Source of the DNA: Pelecanus crispus
Lineage: Eukaryota; Chordata; Aves; Pelecaniformes; Pelecanidae
NCBI RefSeq assembly: GCF_030463565.1
Contig: NC_134646.1
Coordinates: 41,671,240 to 41,735,239 of the forward strand
Direction: 5' to 3'
Length of the DNA stretch: 64,000 nt
The notes below the pieces were generated by a model. That model made no database searches. It saw only the letters and a program-made list of their open reading frames with translations, and was not told the origin of the DNA. Below, piece by piece: positions 1-14,399 of the stretch (within the stretch, counting starts at the first letter, position 1; each line of letters opens with the position of its first letter). The translations under genes were made by a program, and so were the position numbers.

Positions 1-1499
1 CTAATAAAAGTAGTAATTATTTCTTCTACTAAATGAATGTAATTGTCTTACAGGCAAATCTTTATTTTTAAATATTTTCAAATTAATATGTAATCATATT
101 CTAACTTTATAAATCTGTTTTTTTCAGTATAGCACGGAAGTCTCAGAACATCTTTCACTGAAATTAGATTGCCCGTTTCTGTGATGTAAATTAACTTATG
201 AACAGGAAAAAAAAAATCAGTTTAAACATTGTGTTGCACACATAAGCAGGAGGATGGAGGTAGTGTTCAAGCAGGCAAATTTAAAAGTTATGGAAAGTGA
301 ACACTGATCCTTACTATATTTTCACTGCTTTCAAATTCCAATCCAACAAAGCTTTTGTAAGTTGAGAGCTGGAAGCTTTTCCAGATTTTGTTTTTCATTT
401 GAAAGTCCACATGATTTTTGAATCATCAGTCTTTCACAATATTACCCTTTTCAGGCATGAGGTCTTCATGATATTAACATCTTTTTCCCTTCTCTTCTCC
501 TGCTTGTCATGTTGACACATTGAATCTTATCTTAAAATAGCTCTAATACTGCTGTAAACATCACTAAAGCAGACCTTTTGCATGCATACTGAACTTTATT
601 TTCTATGCAGTTGCTTGTATTAACCCACATAAAAAAATACTTTAAAATCAGTCTTAAAATAAAGACTTTGAGGCAGCACAAAATAAGTCTCATTGCACAT
701 CTGTAGAGTTTGTGTGTTGAATTTGGAACTAGACGTATGACACTGCTATAAAGGAAATGTCAAATACCTTTTAAATCATAGTAATGGTAATACTGAGCAG
801 CATTTCTAGTTGAGGTAAACTGAGTGGAACCTTTCTTTGGTGCCATCGATACTTTGTTAAGCTTTCTGTTTCGATCTGGAAAATATGAATCTTATCATAC
901 AAATCAATACCATGCCTTCAACTGAAATAAAAAATTCATTTCCAATATTTCTATCTCAGAAATATCTTACAAAAGGGTTCAGCAATAAGCAGTAAAAAAA
1001 TATTTGCAATAAAAAAAGCTAGAGCCTAAATAAAACTAGAAAATAATATTTTGGATAGGAAACAATAAAAGAGGGAAATCAAGATACAAAATAATTATTA
1101 GTATCTAAAAGTTGATTCTGGCACTTCTTCATTTTCTGTACTAAAGATTAAGAGAACATTTAACAAAAACAAATCCTTACACCTTTCCAACGGTTCCTTT
1201 CACTTCTTGAATTTTACAGAAAGACTCTTTAGCAAGCTCAATGAAAGCCATATTAACTTTTTGCTGATGTCAAGACTTTTTTTTTTTTTTTAATCTGAAA
1301 CTGAAATAGTCCACAGATATAACAATTTACTCTCAAACATACAAGCCGTTCATGTGCAGTGTCAGGTAAATAGGTCTTGACAATGTTTTGGGGCATTTCT
1401 TGAATTAGATTATGTTCATACTAAAATACTTGGCTAAGTCATGGAAGGTAACCCAGTATCCCACAGTACATTGTCATAAGGTCATATTTACCATCAACT
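1..1499. other. Intergenic, AT-rich; nothing recognised
   Basis: No reading frame longer than about 60 codons, no repeat signature and no splice-bordered peptide that I recognise. A poly-T run of about 14 lies near 1280. Confidence 0.6.
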
Positions 1500-2050
1500 A
1501 CCATATTGTATAGGTCAGATTGAGTCTAAGTGGGCAGATTCCTCAGTGGCCCAGCAAAGATGAATTTGAGAAATGCTGGGTCAAATACCACCTGCAAGCC
1601 ATATTACAGGAACAGCCTAGATGCTCTTCTGGTCCACCTTCCAAGACCTTCTTTCACAGATTCCCAGACATCCTCAGGCTTGGTGCACATTTCTTTCAGT
1701 TCCTTGACAAGCTAATTTACTGCTTGTGGTGCGCATTAGGATGAACACATAGACAGCAAGCATATATAGGTCAGTAGGCACCATAGGGGAGGACATCAGG
1801 AGACCTTGCATAATCATTCCACAATGGCCAAGTGTCCCATAAAGCATACAGCTTAAAAAGATTTCCACAGTGGAAATGGAACTTCCAAAACCAAAATGGC
1901 ACTAAAAGCACTTTGCTCCCAAGGTAAGTCCTCTTCCTCAGGGAATGCAGCATTTCACCAACAAACACCACACTGCGAGTCTTGTGAGTGCTACCGGAAC
2001 ATCCTTGGACTGTATGCATGTGAGGTTCCACCACCCTGAGCTTAAATTTA
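1500..2050. other. Unidentified block with overlapping open frames on both strands
   Basis: This stretch is less AT-rich than its flanks and holds short open frames on both strands (plus 1520-1744, minus 1771-2034 and 1674-1868). The minus-strand readings are rich in W, F, Y and C, and switching between frames extends the open stretch, as could happen in a decayed coding repeat. No protein family was recognised, and chance is possible. Confidence 0.3.
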
Positions 2051-5000
2051 AGTAGGAGTAAAGGGAAAGACAGACAAAAAAGCCTGTGTCCCTCTCAGCT
2101 GCGCCGGTATTATGTTACCAAAAAAAAGTATTTTCCCTATCCTTTTTTTTGGCATGGTTCTGGTAAGGCTGCAGGATAAGCCACCAAGTGGTGGGAGATT
2201 TCTAAAGTTTGTTATCAGCTTATAAGTCACATATGTATGTTGTACTAGTAATATAAAAGTATAATTACAGCTTTTCAATGTTGAAAGGAAATTTTTGCCC
2301 AAGTAGTAAAAACCCATTTAGGAGCACTAATTTTTATTCTGACTTCACCTATAGTGGATAAATTCAGAATATTTGGCTGGAGCACTTTTTCAGTCCTCTG
2401 ACAAAGCATTAATAATTTTCTCCTATTAACTAATCATCATTTAATTAAGCAGAAATTCATTAAACAACATACATTTTCATGGAGAACATGCAGGCTTAGA
2501 ATTCTCCAGTAGTTGTCTAAGCCTTACAGAATTATTGAACCCAATAGCCTAAGAAGTGGGGTAAATAAGTTTAGCATTTAAAATAGATGATTAAGTTATT
2601 CAGAAAGTTTTCCTGAACAGCACTGCTAAGTGAAAAATTTAAGATTATTCTACATTAGTAAAATAAGGCATAACTGACAAAATTGTACAGACCTTATACA
2701 GATGGTAGCAAGGACTAGAATAATAAAACATTATCTGACTAAAATACAAAACGAATATCCACACGATATTTCATATGATCACACTTTGATATTTCATCAT
2801 AGTGAGAATTCAGGTAATTGTCCATGTTTCCATGGATCCACATATCTCTGTTTAGAGTTGCATTAATAACTTACAAAAGGTGCTTCTTCTAAGTCATTTA
2901 CTTAAACACCAAATTTTAATATGAACTCCTACTGAATACAGACCTTCTAAAGGCGCCTGCAATGGTAAACAGAACAGCAGGGAAAAAGTTTAGAGACAAA
3001 ATTTCCTCTCACTTCCTTAAAATTCCTTTCTTTGAATGTACAGAACACCATTGTATTATCCTAGCTGGAAGATAACATCTCATTTTAAATACAACCCAAC
3101 CTTATTTTGTAGTGGTCCATCTTTTCTGAAATATTTGAAAAGAATTCAGAAGAATTCAAGAGAATTGTGTTATATACATTTCAAAACAATTGTCTGCCTC
3201 AGTTACAAGTATTTTCATGTCATTTTTTAACTGGAGGGTTCTTTTCCTTACCATAAAATAAATTTACATTTATTAACTACATTAGTAAGTAAATTGGTGA
3301 CTGTTGTGTATTAAACAACTTGCCAAAGCAAATTTCCCCACAGATCTGTCATCAGTTATTTTTAAATCCAGGAAATCATGTTCTAAAGCTTGGAATTACA
3401 TGACACCTGAGTACACAAGGTATTTTGCAGTCCTATGGCTCTTCAGGAACCAAGTTGTCAGAGTAAATATTATCACACAGTTTTCTCAACAGATTGCTTT
3501 GCAATCCAAAAAGACACAATCTTTTATCACTTCTTAGGGTCAGGAAGGTTTCTTTGGACCTGAGTTTGTCACGATACAAACAAGTACCCTTCCTTTGCCT
3601 CCTTGGGCATATACAAAGGGGTCAATATTGTAACTAGCTGCTTTTTAGACTGGCAAAAATAAACTACTAGAATAAAAATTAACAGAAGAAAGAAAAAATA
3701 TAGTAAACTATGCTATTTCCTAAGCTGTGGTGCTCAGTATCAGATGTAATTCTTTTCAGAGGTGATAACACCAAAAAAAAAAAAAAAAAGGAAAGAAACA
3801 CCATGCTGTGACACGAGACATGCTATTACACTTCTAATAATACCATATCACACCTTGAACTTCCATCCTTCAACTTACTTGCTTTAGCTCTATTTTACGA
3901 CATCATTTTTACAACTTACTGAAATTAGAACCCAGTCTTCTACAGACTCTCCCATCAGCAGAAATTATTGCTTGTGAATTAGGAGACCATTAAAATAGTC
4001 TGAAAATTATGATTAAAAATAATTAAATAATACTAAACCCACTAAAACTATCTGTTACCCAGCAAAAATACTAGATAGAACTGGACAAAAAGAAAAATCT
4101 CAATGAAACATGAAAATGTGAGAGTCACCCTCATTCATTTCTTAATGCATATATAATGTATTACCTTCAGGAAACAAACAACAAAATGTGGGAAAGTATG
4201 GGAAGCAAAATACAAAAGTATGGGAAGCAGAATACCAAGACCAAAATCTTAAGACTTTTCCATGATTTTTTCTTTTTTAAAATATTCAGGGTGAAGAGGG
4301 GCTTTGACATGATACCGCAAGGAAATGCTTGATTCCATTTTTGTTGCAACCCATTCTGTTGTGATGCATTAATCATACATTAGTGATAATATTCAGAGAG
4401 GGTTAGAAAAATAAACAGACAAAATCAATTCATCTTTATTTTTACTATCTAAAATTAACTACCATATTTGAAAAATCAGCACCTGTTAATGAGAGCTATG
4501 TACAAGAAAGCATGCTCAGAAGTTTAGCCTTGTTCTTTACTGTTATTTTGCTTTTGTTCATGTGTATGCATGCCCCCTGCATTCCTCTTTGATTTCAGGA
4601 TTCAGCTGAACTGCAGTCTGCTTGGTTTCATACAGCTTTAAACAAAATAATGACTCCCTGCTGAGAAGCAGCATGACATGAGAGTCCCATATCAACTCTG
4701 ACCCATGCTGCAGAAACTTTGGCAAACCTGTAGGAAAAAATGGGATGCAACTAGCAGAGTAATTGAGAGGTTTACCAGCTCAATTGCTTTTGCTTGAGGG
4801 CAGGTGTATTCAGCAAAAGATGAATTGATAACGTGCACTTGAAAAGTACAGTGAAGGAGTCAGATTTTAAAAAGCATGGTTCTGAAAACACATATTTCTT
4901 TCATGTGCTTACTTGCAAATCAACAGTCTGAAAATTTAACATGCCTGTTTCTTTGCACCACATAGTAGCAATTCTACTCAACAATTAAAGACCCTGAGAA

Positions 5001-8000
5001 ATTCACTCAGTGGAACAGTAAGCAAAATCTCAGAGATGTAATTAAGTCAGATTAGGGCAAAAAGAAAACAGGTTCCTAAAGGCATACTCTTTCCATTAAA
5101 AAGGAAACTTCTGAAGAGCATCAACATTTCATTGCAAAAACACTTCTTTACTGCTATTTAAAAATATTCTACGTAATTCCTTCTCATGGAGTAAGATTGA
5201 CTCTACAGCTTCATACTAACTTGATAAATAATGCAAGAAATTCTCCTCTCCCTAGTCCTTCAAATTCCCAAAGCTACAAAACCATTTCTATTTTGCTTCT
5301 AACATTTCCTTTATGAGAAATACAGGTGCATGAAATGCATTTGCACCACATTTAATGCCTGCAGTAATTCAAGAGGTAATTTTAAATACAAGTCCTAAGA
5401 TATATTAGACAGTTTTAGACAATTCAAATGCCCCCCTCTTGTGTTATTTCCATTTCATCACTCATTGCAAAGCATTAGAAGAAATAACAATTTCCAGATG
5501 ACAGGGACTGTGCCTGAGGGTTTTTACATGGGCTTGACTTTATTGACATTAGTTTCTCTGTCAGGCACAGAGAGAATAAACACAGTACAACAAACTGATT
5601 CTTTTTTAAGAATTATAACTGCCATAACTGCTTTGGTATGGTGAATAAACTAGACCCAACATTTATTTTATTAAATGTGTACTATAACTCAAGACTACAT
5701 AGAAATGTATTCATAGAATTTAGGGTCAGACATTCATTTCTCATGCATAAACACAGTTAGGAGTTAAGCTAAATGCATCAATATATTCTAGCTAGAAGAA
5801 GCTTCAAGAAGTCTTCCTAAAGACAGATAGCAATGGACAACTGACAAAAGGTTCATTAAAAATTCAGTCACATCAGACAGTGAATTCTGGGTATGAATAG
5901 TGAATATGGATGGGGGAGGGGGGGGAATTAACAGCCTCAAGACATCACTGAGAATTCAGAAGGTCCTCCTTAATGCCCTTCTCAATACCCCATAGCAGCT
6001 GCAATCAGCACCAAGTTTGTTTCACTAATCTCCCCTTTTCTGCTCTTCTACTGCCCAGAAAATGCAAGGGAAGCTTTTGCATATGCAGAGAAAGTATCTG
6101 TGGAGGCAGTCATGAATGTAAGAAAGATCTTTTGATATCTTCCCATTTTTATCCTGTGCAATTTAATGTGATGAGTGATTAAACATTACATCTGTTGATA
6201 TCATTTATTTGGATGAATGGAAGTTCTGTGGCCCCACAATTTCAGTTTCATTTGTACTAAGGACTCTTACATTCATTGCTTATTCTGCTATGAAACTGAG
6301 CAGCCCATCCAAATACGTTTACATTTTACAATGCAAATAAAAAAAAAGCCACCTTACAGATCCTTTTATTCCTTTGTTCAACTCCAGAACAACTTTTTAC
6401 TGATCAGTAATTTCACTCTTTGCTGCAATCAAATGTGAAATATACAGAAACAGAAGAATCCAGTGGAAATCAAGAAAAGCACTGTCAAGGATTAGCCAAT
6501 TCTGCACTACACACTATCTTTTACTGTTCAAAACAACAGTAAGGTGGAATTGGTGAGATTTGTTATAGCTAGTTTGTTTATTATAGGCAGTCCATTTAAG
6601 TACAAAAAAAAATAATTTGCTGTTTCTTTCAGCTTTTAAAATTGTCAAAACTCTTTCTGTCTATGTGTTAGTGAAACATAGGTAATAGTAAAGAAGCTCA
6701 AGCTGAACTTTTCTCTCTGTAAGTCATCTCCTTGTTAAACTGCCTAAACAATGCTTTATGTTGACTCTAAATTTTATTACAGATGGCTTTCTGACCTGTT
6801 GATTATAGGCTCTCACAATCTGTTACAGTATTCTTTTTCTGTTCCCAGAATATTCCAAAAAGAATGGAGGTTCAAAACAAACTATACCTTAAACCTTCAG
6901 TGAATGGGTTTCAGCATCACTTCTTTCCAGAAGCCCAAGGTGAATTTGGCTGGGTTTTTTTCACTTTGTTTTGAGAAAATGCATTATTGCAATTCATTCT
7001 TTTCCTTCCTCAAAAAAGTAAACTTTTTTTTTAAATAATAAATCAGATAATGAAGGTAGTGGAAAACAGATAAAAGGAAATCCTTTACACATATTCACCT
7101 GTACCAGCTGCTATCATGCTCCTATAAAAATATTGAATGTGTGTGAATACTGTTTTGTAGCTGCAAAAACTGTAATAAGTTACAGTTTTCTAGCTGAAAC
7201 AAGAAGTTGGGGCACATTTTTCCATTTGTTGTTTGTTCAGAAGCATATTAAAGCATGAGAAAATATTAGTCTTCTGGGTGCTACAAACTGAAATATGCAA
7301 TTAAAAACGGTTACCTTCTAAAGAAGGTTTTAGGAAGAAAGAACATATAAAAAAGCTAATTGATTTGAATAATATTGTCCATATTCTCTTGGGTATTTTT
7401 TATTGGTGCCTAACACTCACAGAATTTTAGTGAGAACTAGATATTTAAATACTCCTGAGAAATGGAGCTTAATTGTCTTCTTCCCTCCTTATTTCTTATG
7501 AATAGCATCTTTGTTTACCCAGCAATTGACTATCTTTTCCTACTTTTCATTTTTAAATAAGAACAGTAGAAACCTGACCTCCCTCTTTTAGACCAGTATC
7601 TCTAACAGTTTTTAGTTCTCTACTATGGAAAGCAGCAAGTGCCATTTCAATACATACTATTCATTAAGCTTGAAGGGTGGGTGAATAACTTCCCTCCACT
7701 GCTAACACTTGGCATACATCTCTGAAGAGGTGATCTAGCTATTTATTGACCCAGACCTCAGTATCTACCTGCCAGACCCCGACCCGAGCACACTGCTTCA
7801 GACTGAGTGCCATGATTGTTCATGAATAACTTCCGCTCCTGAAACAACATGGGAACCCCTGAGTGCACTTGTTGGCCTATCTTTAGGTCAACTTCTCCTC
7901 CTTCCCCCAAAACGGCATAGCTGCTTGTGCCTTCCCACTGCCCAGGGTGCCTCCCAGCCACCTCCAGGACATTGACTAAGACACCATCTTCCTTCTGCTC

Positions 8001-11000
8001 TTACTTGCTCATGACCAGAAACAAGTTGGCAGAACATAAGAGATGACAATGCTGGGAATGGAAAGGTGGTATTGAAGAAATACTGCAAAATTATTCAGTC
8101 TGACCTGTTCTATTCCAAAGCAGGTTAAGTCAGCACCTGCCTTAAGATGAAACAAAGATCTTTATTTAGGTTGAACACAAAAACTTAGTGTCCACACAGT
8201 TTGATAGTTTCTGAAGTTTGTTATAATTGTCTTCTTTCAAAGTCCTACACAATTGGACTTAGACTAAAGCCTTAATTACACAGTAATACCTTTCATGTCC
8301 TTAAGACACATGTACACAGAGTAAACCTTTACAACAGTCTTACAGTTTTCTTAATAGCAAAGTAATATCTTTCTTCATCACATCATTAAATATGGGCAGT
8401 TATTTGGGATATCTTTCTTGGTGTAAAACATATGTGGCCTTGCTCATATTGATCAAAATTTAAAACACACCATCATTTAATTTGCAGTATCTATAGGCAG
8501 ATGAAAATATATTCTGAATTACTACTTTTATTAGGAAAAAAATCATCCTTTTATATTACAGTCACGTAAACATATACTGCTGCACCACATTCCAGTTTTG
8601 GCACTGCACCACCATTACATTACCTATTGAATATATTCTCAAAACCAAGTCTCTAAAAATAGGTGACAACAGGAAAAAATCATCATCAATAAGAGGAGTT
8701 AACTAAGATAGGACTACTAGAGTGTGTGACAGCTTCTGTGCTTTAGCTTTGTACTCCGAGGTTTCCAACATAACCCCGAAGGTTTGGTTTATCCAAAGCA
8801 CAACTATTGTTTACAAGTTCATGTCATTCAGAAAAGGACTGTGCTATATTTACTGGTCATATACTACATACATTTCTGACGGTTCTTTCAAACTTTAGAA
8901 ATATCAAAGGAGCATTACCTGTTGGACATTAATATACGTAAAATTAAGAAAAATCAGTACACCTAGACCAAGAAATACCATCCTGTACACCAGAAATTGA
9001 GACATGCTGCCAAGACGTTTGAAATATTTTAAAAGTACTATACTTTCACTTATTAATTTAAGTTTAAAAGTCTGCTTAACTGCATTGCTATATAAGCATA
9101 TCTTCCAATTGGAATTTAACTTTGCAGTCTGGGAGCTCTGGCAGAAAATCTGCATTCTAGGGTCAAAGCAAAGTGAAACTGAGCAGATCTGTGTTTTTTA
9201 CAGCTCTGTAAGCATGCTCATTTTCTAAATTCCCTGAAGTGTAAGTACACACTGATGGTCCTGTTAAAATTGCCCGCTAGTGCATGAAGACTGCTATGGA
9301 TACTTAGCATCACATTTTAACACTTTATTGATAGCAAGACGACAAAAAAAAAAAAGTAATTCAGTTAAGCATCAAGCCAATTGTTCTAAAATCATATACT
9401 AGAATGTATAAAAAAAATCATCTACAGATGTGTAATTGATATCCTACATAGATGAATTGTGTTCTGCAGATAAGGGATAGGACAATAAAGGCTTGTTTCA
9501 CTTTGCCTTACAAAATTCTATTCACAAAGAAATATTGTAAAAAGCAAGAATGTACAAAAGTCTTAAAATTCTGTCTTGTGGAGAAAATTGTGCCGATAGA
9601 AGAAGAAAGCTTTTATTTCACACCCTCAATAAGGTGGCTTAAACATTTTTAAAGATACTGGAGTTTACTATATAGAAAAATGTAATATAAATAAAATTAT
9701 TTGAATAGCATATCTGAAACTGGGTCTATTAGACTGAAACCACAATATAATCAATTTTAAGGAAATACTTTTTTTTTTCTAAGAAGAATGTACATTTCTA
9801 ATCTTAAGTGGTGATCAAAGCTACAGCGAGAAGATTCTAGAGAGATTTACTTTAAGCAAAAATCTCACAGGAATAGACTGTGTTGGAAGATTTGCATTTA
9901 CAAAATTCAGTGAAACTAAGTGGTTTTATTAGTTTTTGAATAGGCTGGCACTACCATAGATGTAAAAATTAAAATCACCACTTCCCACCCTCCTAAAAAC
10001 ATAAATTTGCATTGTTCCATAAAAGACTTTAGTTTTTAGAATGTGGAGGAAGAAAAATCTGTTCTGCTAACTTTCCATTTCTTTGATGGCCACAGCAGAA
10101 GAAGGCTGGCTATTGCAGCCTGACATAATGAACTGACTCTATTAGATATAGCCGTTGTTGCATTTCTATTTTTCCTAAACTTTGCAACACCAAATAGTAC
10201 CAAACATGGGATACTAATTTTGGAATGAGTCCGTGGAGTACCAGTATCCATAGCTTTAGTTTTCATATTTTGAAGGTTGTTATTTTAACGTTCTTCTCAA
10301 GCTTAGATACAACAATTGTTTCATCAGAGCTTGAAACAAAACAAAGCTATAACATTATTCTCTCAAGTCTTTGGAGAAGTTTGGGTCTCAGTATCTCTTA
10401 AGTAGCAGTAATGAGCTACAATGCAAGCCCAAATGCATATCTTCACAACTCTCAGTTCACAGGGTAGCAATGAAGACCAGAAGTTGGTTTATGATCCATA
10501 AACATGTCGGACATGAGTCTAGTGAGTAGACCCTAGATATATTAGGATCAGGGTTCTTAATACCCAAGGAGTTGAGTTCAGATAGCTGATTAATGAAAAA
10601 AATCAACTATTAGCAAGCTAAATAATTGAGCACTAAACTGAAGAGAAACAAAAATTTGGAACTTTGCAATTGATATAAGGCGCCCATAGTAATAATCTGA
10701 AAAACTCGCACAAAAATTGTAAATCTTTATCTTCTATGCAACCATATAAAGTCCACCAAAGCAAAGATTTTTGAATGAGTTAAAAATCTAAATGAATCTC
10801 AAGTAAACACCTCACAAAACAATATTCATAATTTTTAAATTAATCAAAAGGGACAATAATAAAGAAAATTCAATCTCAGACTGTTGTCTGAACAGAGCTA
10901 TAAGAGCTGAAATAAGAAAATTCATTGTTATGAATGATGATATGCCAAGTTTCCCTAATGCTGTATGCATAAACATTACATTAGGACAAGCAAGACACAG

Positions 11001-14000
11001 CACGCACTTTTCTTATTAGGAATATAGAAAAAAGCTAAGTAGATTTACATTTATAAGCAGCATCTAGAGTAAGATTACTATGAAAGGGGACAGTAAAAAA
11101 ATACTAGTAATTCTCTTCATTGACAGGAAAGCCTCTTAAATACATAGCTGTTTCTCTCTAATAGATTGAGTCTTGGAGTTTTTGAATTCATTATTATGTC
11201 TTTACTTTTAAGGGACACTGGAGAGGGCAGTTGTGGTTTTTAATTACTTACTCTAGAGCTTATAAAAAGTTTGCTTTCTGGTGACTGCTTTTTTCAACAT
11301 AGCACAAGGGCAGAACTTAATTAGCTGACTGCATTTTCTGATTATAATGAAAAAGCACATGCTCCAGTCTTCAAGTCATATTTAAATCCCCAAAACACTC
11401 CGTCAAAGTATATAAAGTTTAAATTTAAATTACTTTTTTTTATATTGGTTTTTCCAATCCTTCTTGCCTCTCAGCCACACAGGACTCCTATTTGTTGTGT
11501 TAGTATCAGTTCTGCAATTTTGAAGACTTTTTTTTTTTTTTAAACTAACCATTTATCAGCTTGGGATATTTACATCTATTTAACTAGATTTTTCTTCCTG
11601 TAGCATTTGCATGCCATCTGTGCCATCATTAATATACATTAGATTTAGAAATATGATACAGCTTAAGTTATCACCTGTTGACATGAATTTGGTGTTTGAA
11701 TGCTCCAGATAAATTGCTGCTTAAGTGACAACTGTTTAGATGCATCATTGTTTGTTAATATATTGTAGCTTTTTTTCTGCTGCAGGCTGCACTGACAGTA
11801 CCTGGTCCAAGAATGAAGAGGCCAAATACATTTTATGCAGCATGAGCCAGGACATGCTTTTTTGTAACAACAGCTATCCTTACCCTACTCAAACAATTGT
11901 GCTCATATATGGCACGATCCTACCCTTGATCTCTGCACTCTCATGAGACAAAAGTAGTACCTTAATTACAAGAAAGGAACTGAAATCCTAAAATAGGATA
12001 AGAAGAATAATAATAGCAAGTATTAGAGCTTACTACTAGTCTTGGAAAGCATTTTCATGACTGAACCTAAGCACCAGCTTTGGCATGATACACTGCAAAA
12101 CACAGTTGTGTCAAGACAGGTTGAAAGCAAAGCCTCTGGATTTTTCAGATAAATTCTTTTCTACACAAGCTGGGGAAGGAGAGATTTGAAATTCTCTTAG
12201 AAGTCAGTGTTTCTAGAAAAAGAGTTTTTTGCTATATTAACTAAACATAAAACAAAACTAAACAAAACTTCTTTACATCTTGAGATAGAAGCCAGACCTT
12301 GATGTGAAATTGCATGAATCTATATGTCCACTTACATTTAAGCCTTTTTTGAAAAAATTGCTCTTTTCAGTGGTATAATTTTTGCTTCCACCACTTGCCA
12401 AGAAAGCTCTCATCAGGCCAGTGTTAAAGTTTTTCTTCAAAATTGCAATGAAGAGGTTCAGTCCATACCATGTACAGATTTTTCACTACCGTTTACCTTC
12501 ATTCCCTACCTGGTTCTGCTGCTGGTGAAATAACAGGGTCAAAACTTATTATCCTGAATGCGCAGTAGTAATGAAAGTATCCCTCTTAGTTAAATGGATG
12601 ACTGGTTGTTATCCCTGGAAACAGACACCGGAAAACAAGTGTAATAAAATTTGCACTTCAGCTAGTAAAGACAAAATAAATGCTACAACTACTTAAGAGG
12701 CCATTTTAAATGAGAGTAGCATGCTTAGTACAACCTTAACTCATAGCTATCTTTTCAGAAAATGTAATTGAGTGACTGGATAGAGATTTGTGGATTTCTG
12801 TCACTTTTCGGATGAGCTTCAGCACACACCATTAGAGAGCAAAAATAGTCTCCACTGCCTTAAGAAAGGGGTTGCATAGATTGTCTGCCTCTTGTAATCA
12901 TTCATTCCCCAGAAGACGAAATTTAGTCTCCCTTTTAATTTTTAACTAACAGCTCTTATTAATTGCTTAACCTAACAATTGCATTTTTATAAATGTATTA
13001 TCTCCTCAACATGCCCTTTCCCCTAGAGCTGTTCATTTCAGATTGTTCAGAAAAAATCTAGCATTACAGGTTATTGCTGAAGAGCAATAATTTTAAGATT
13101 CAGTGATTCACCTATCATGCCCCTTATTACTCCTAGACCAGTGTAGCTGTTGTGTGGAAAGATGAACTAGTTCATTACTCAAATCTTTTGAAAATGTTCT
13201 TTGAAGAAGCCTATTACAGAAGCCATTGTTTTTTAAGGAAGCAATGGATTATTGATGCAAAAGCCAACTGTAAAGTTTTTGCTGTGAGTAAAACCTTACC
13301 TCTTGAGTCTCATTTTGGTTTCATGGCTGTCTACAATTTCACATGCACATCAGTCAAAGGGTTATAGAAAATAAGCAAACAAAAATGTGCTTAAGTGAAT
13401 GCATTTATCTCAGGGAAACACACAAGACATCATCAACATGCAAATACATTATCTGCTTCCTCTAGTAACGTGTGAGAAAAAATACAAACAGCAGGAAGAC
13501 ATCTTTTCTTAGCAAAAACAGTGTGTGCTCTGAGCAACCAGGACACACAATCCAATTAAACGATCTTGGAGAACAGAGAATCAGCACTGAAGGGGAAAAG
13601 AAAAGAAAACAAACAAACAACAACAAAAATAAAACAAACAAAAAACCCACACTGACCATTTCTGCTTCCTGATTAGAAGTCAAAGCCCAAACAATCTGAA
13701 CTCAGATGCTGCTGCTTGCAATTCACAGAGCAGAATCACTCAAAAATCACAGGAAGAAGGGCACACTTTCTCCAGTGCTGCATTCTGCTCAGGCTTCAAC
13801 AGGCCATATGAGTTAGCAGAAGGGCCCACTCTGATTAACAGAAAAATGGAAGTTTGTCAAATTGTACCTAAATCAAAATGTTTGAGTAGCACATTCTAGT
13901 TAATTTTAAAACTGCATTTACTGCTCTCAGCCTAGTTTGTTTCTTGTTATATTCAGGATTTGAATCCTGGCTCAGATTTTGCTAGCTCTGGAAGTACATG

Positions 14001-14399
14001 GATTTTATATATAGCTGTTCTTCCTCTGATAATAAGGTTTCTATGTTTAATCATCTGTGCTATACCAGAATTTATGTATGAAAACTGACAATTTACATCT
14101 GGTCAATTTGCCCAAATCTTCCTTCAGCTGTTGCCATCCTGCTGCACAATATTTCTGTAAATACATTGAAATATGGTAGATACTAAAACAAAATTACTCA
14201 GCAATCATATAAATGTTTGTGTAAATGTAACATTTTAGTGATGTACTTATAATACTTCTGCCCATATCTAAACCTGGCATGGTAGATATTTTAGCAGACT
14301 GTATATCAGCACTGGGCAACTGAATTGTTTCTCCAGCTTCAAATTATTTGGGTTGAGATTTTATTTTATAGCATATTCAACAATAACAATTTGTCATAC
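2051..14399. other. Intergenic, AT-rich; no gene recognised
   Basis: Only short chance frames are present. Simple features are a poly-A run near 3773-3789, a G-rich run at 5911-5926 and A/C-rich low complexity at 13590-13650. A slightly GC-richer patch at 7750-8000 has minus-strand frames of 66-67 codons without recognisable features. Confidence 0.55.
4192..4235. repeat. 22-bp tandem duplication, two copies
   Basis: The unit xAAAGTATGGGAAGCAxAATAC occurs at 4192-4213 and 4214-4235 with two mismatches. It is a simple local duplication with no sign of function. Confidence 0.7.
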
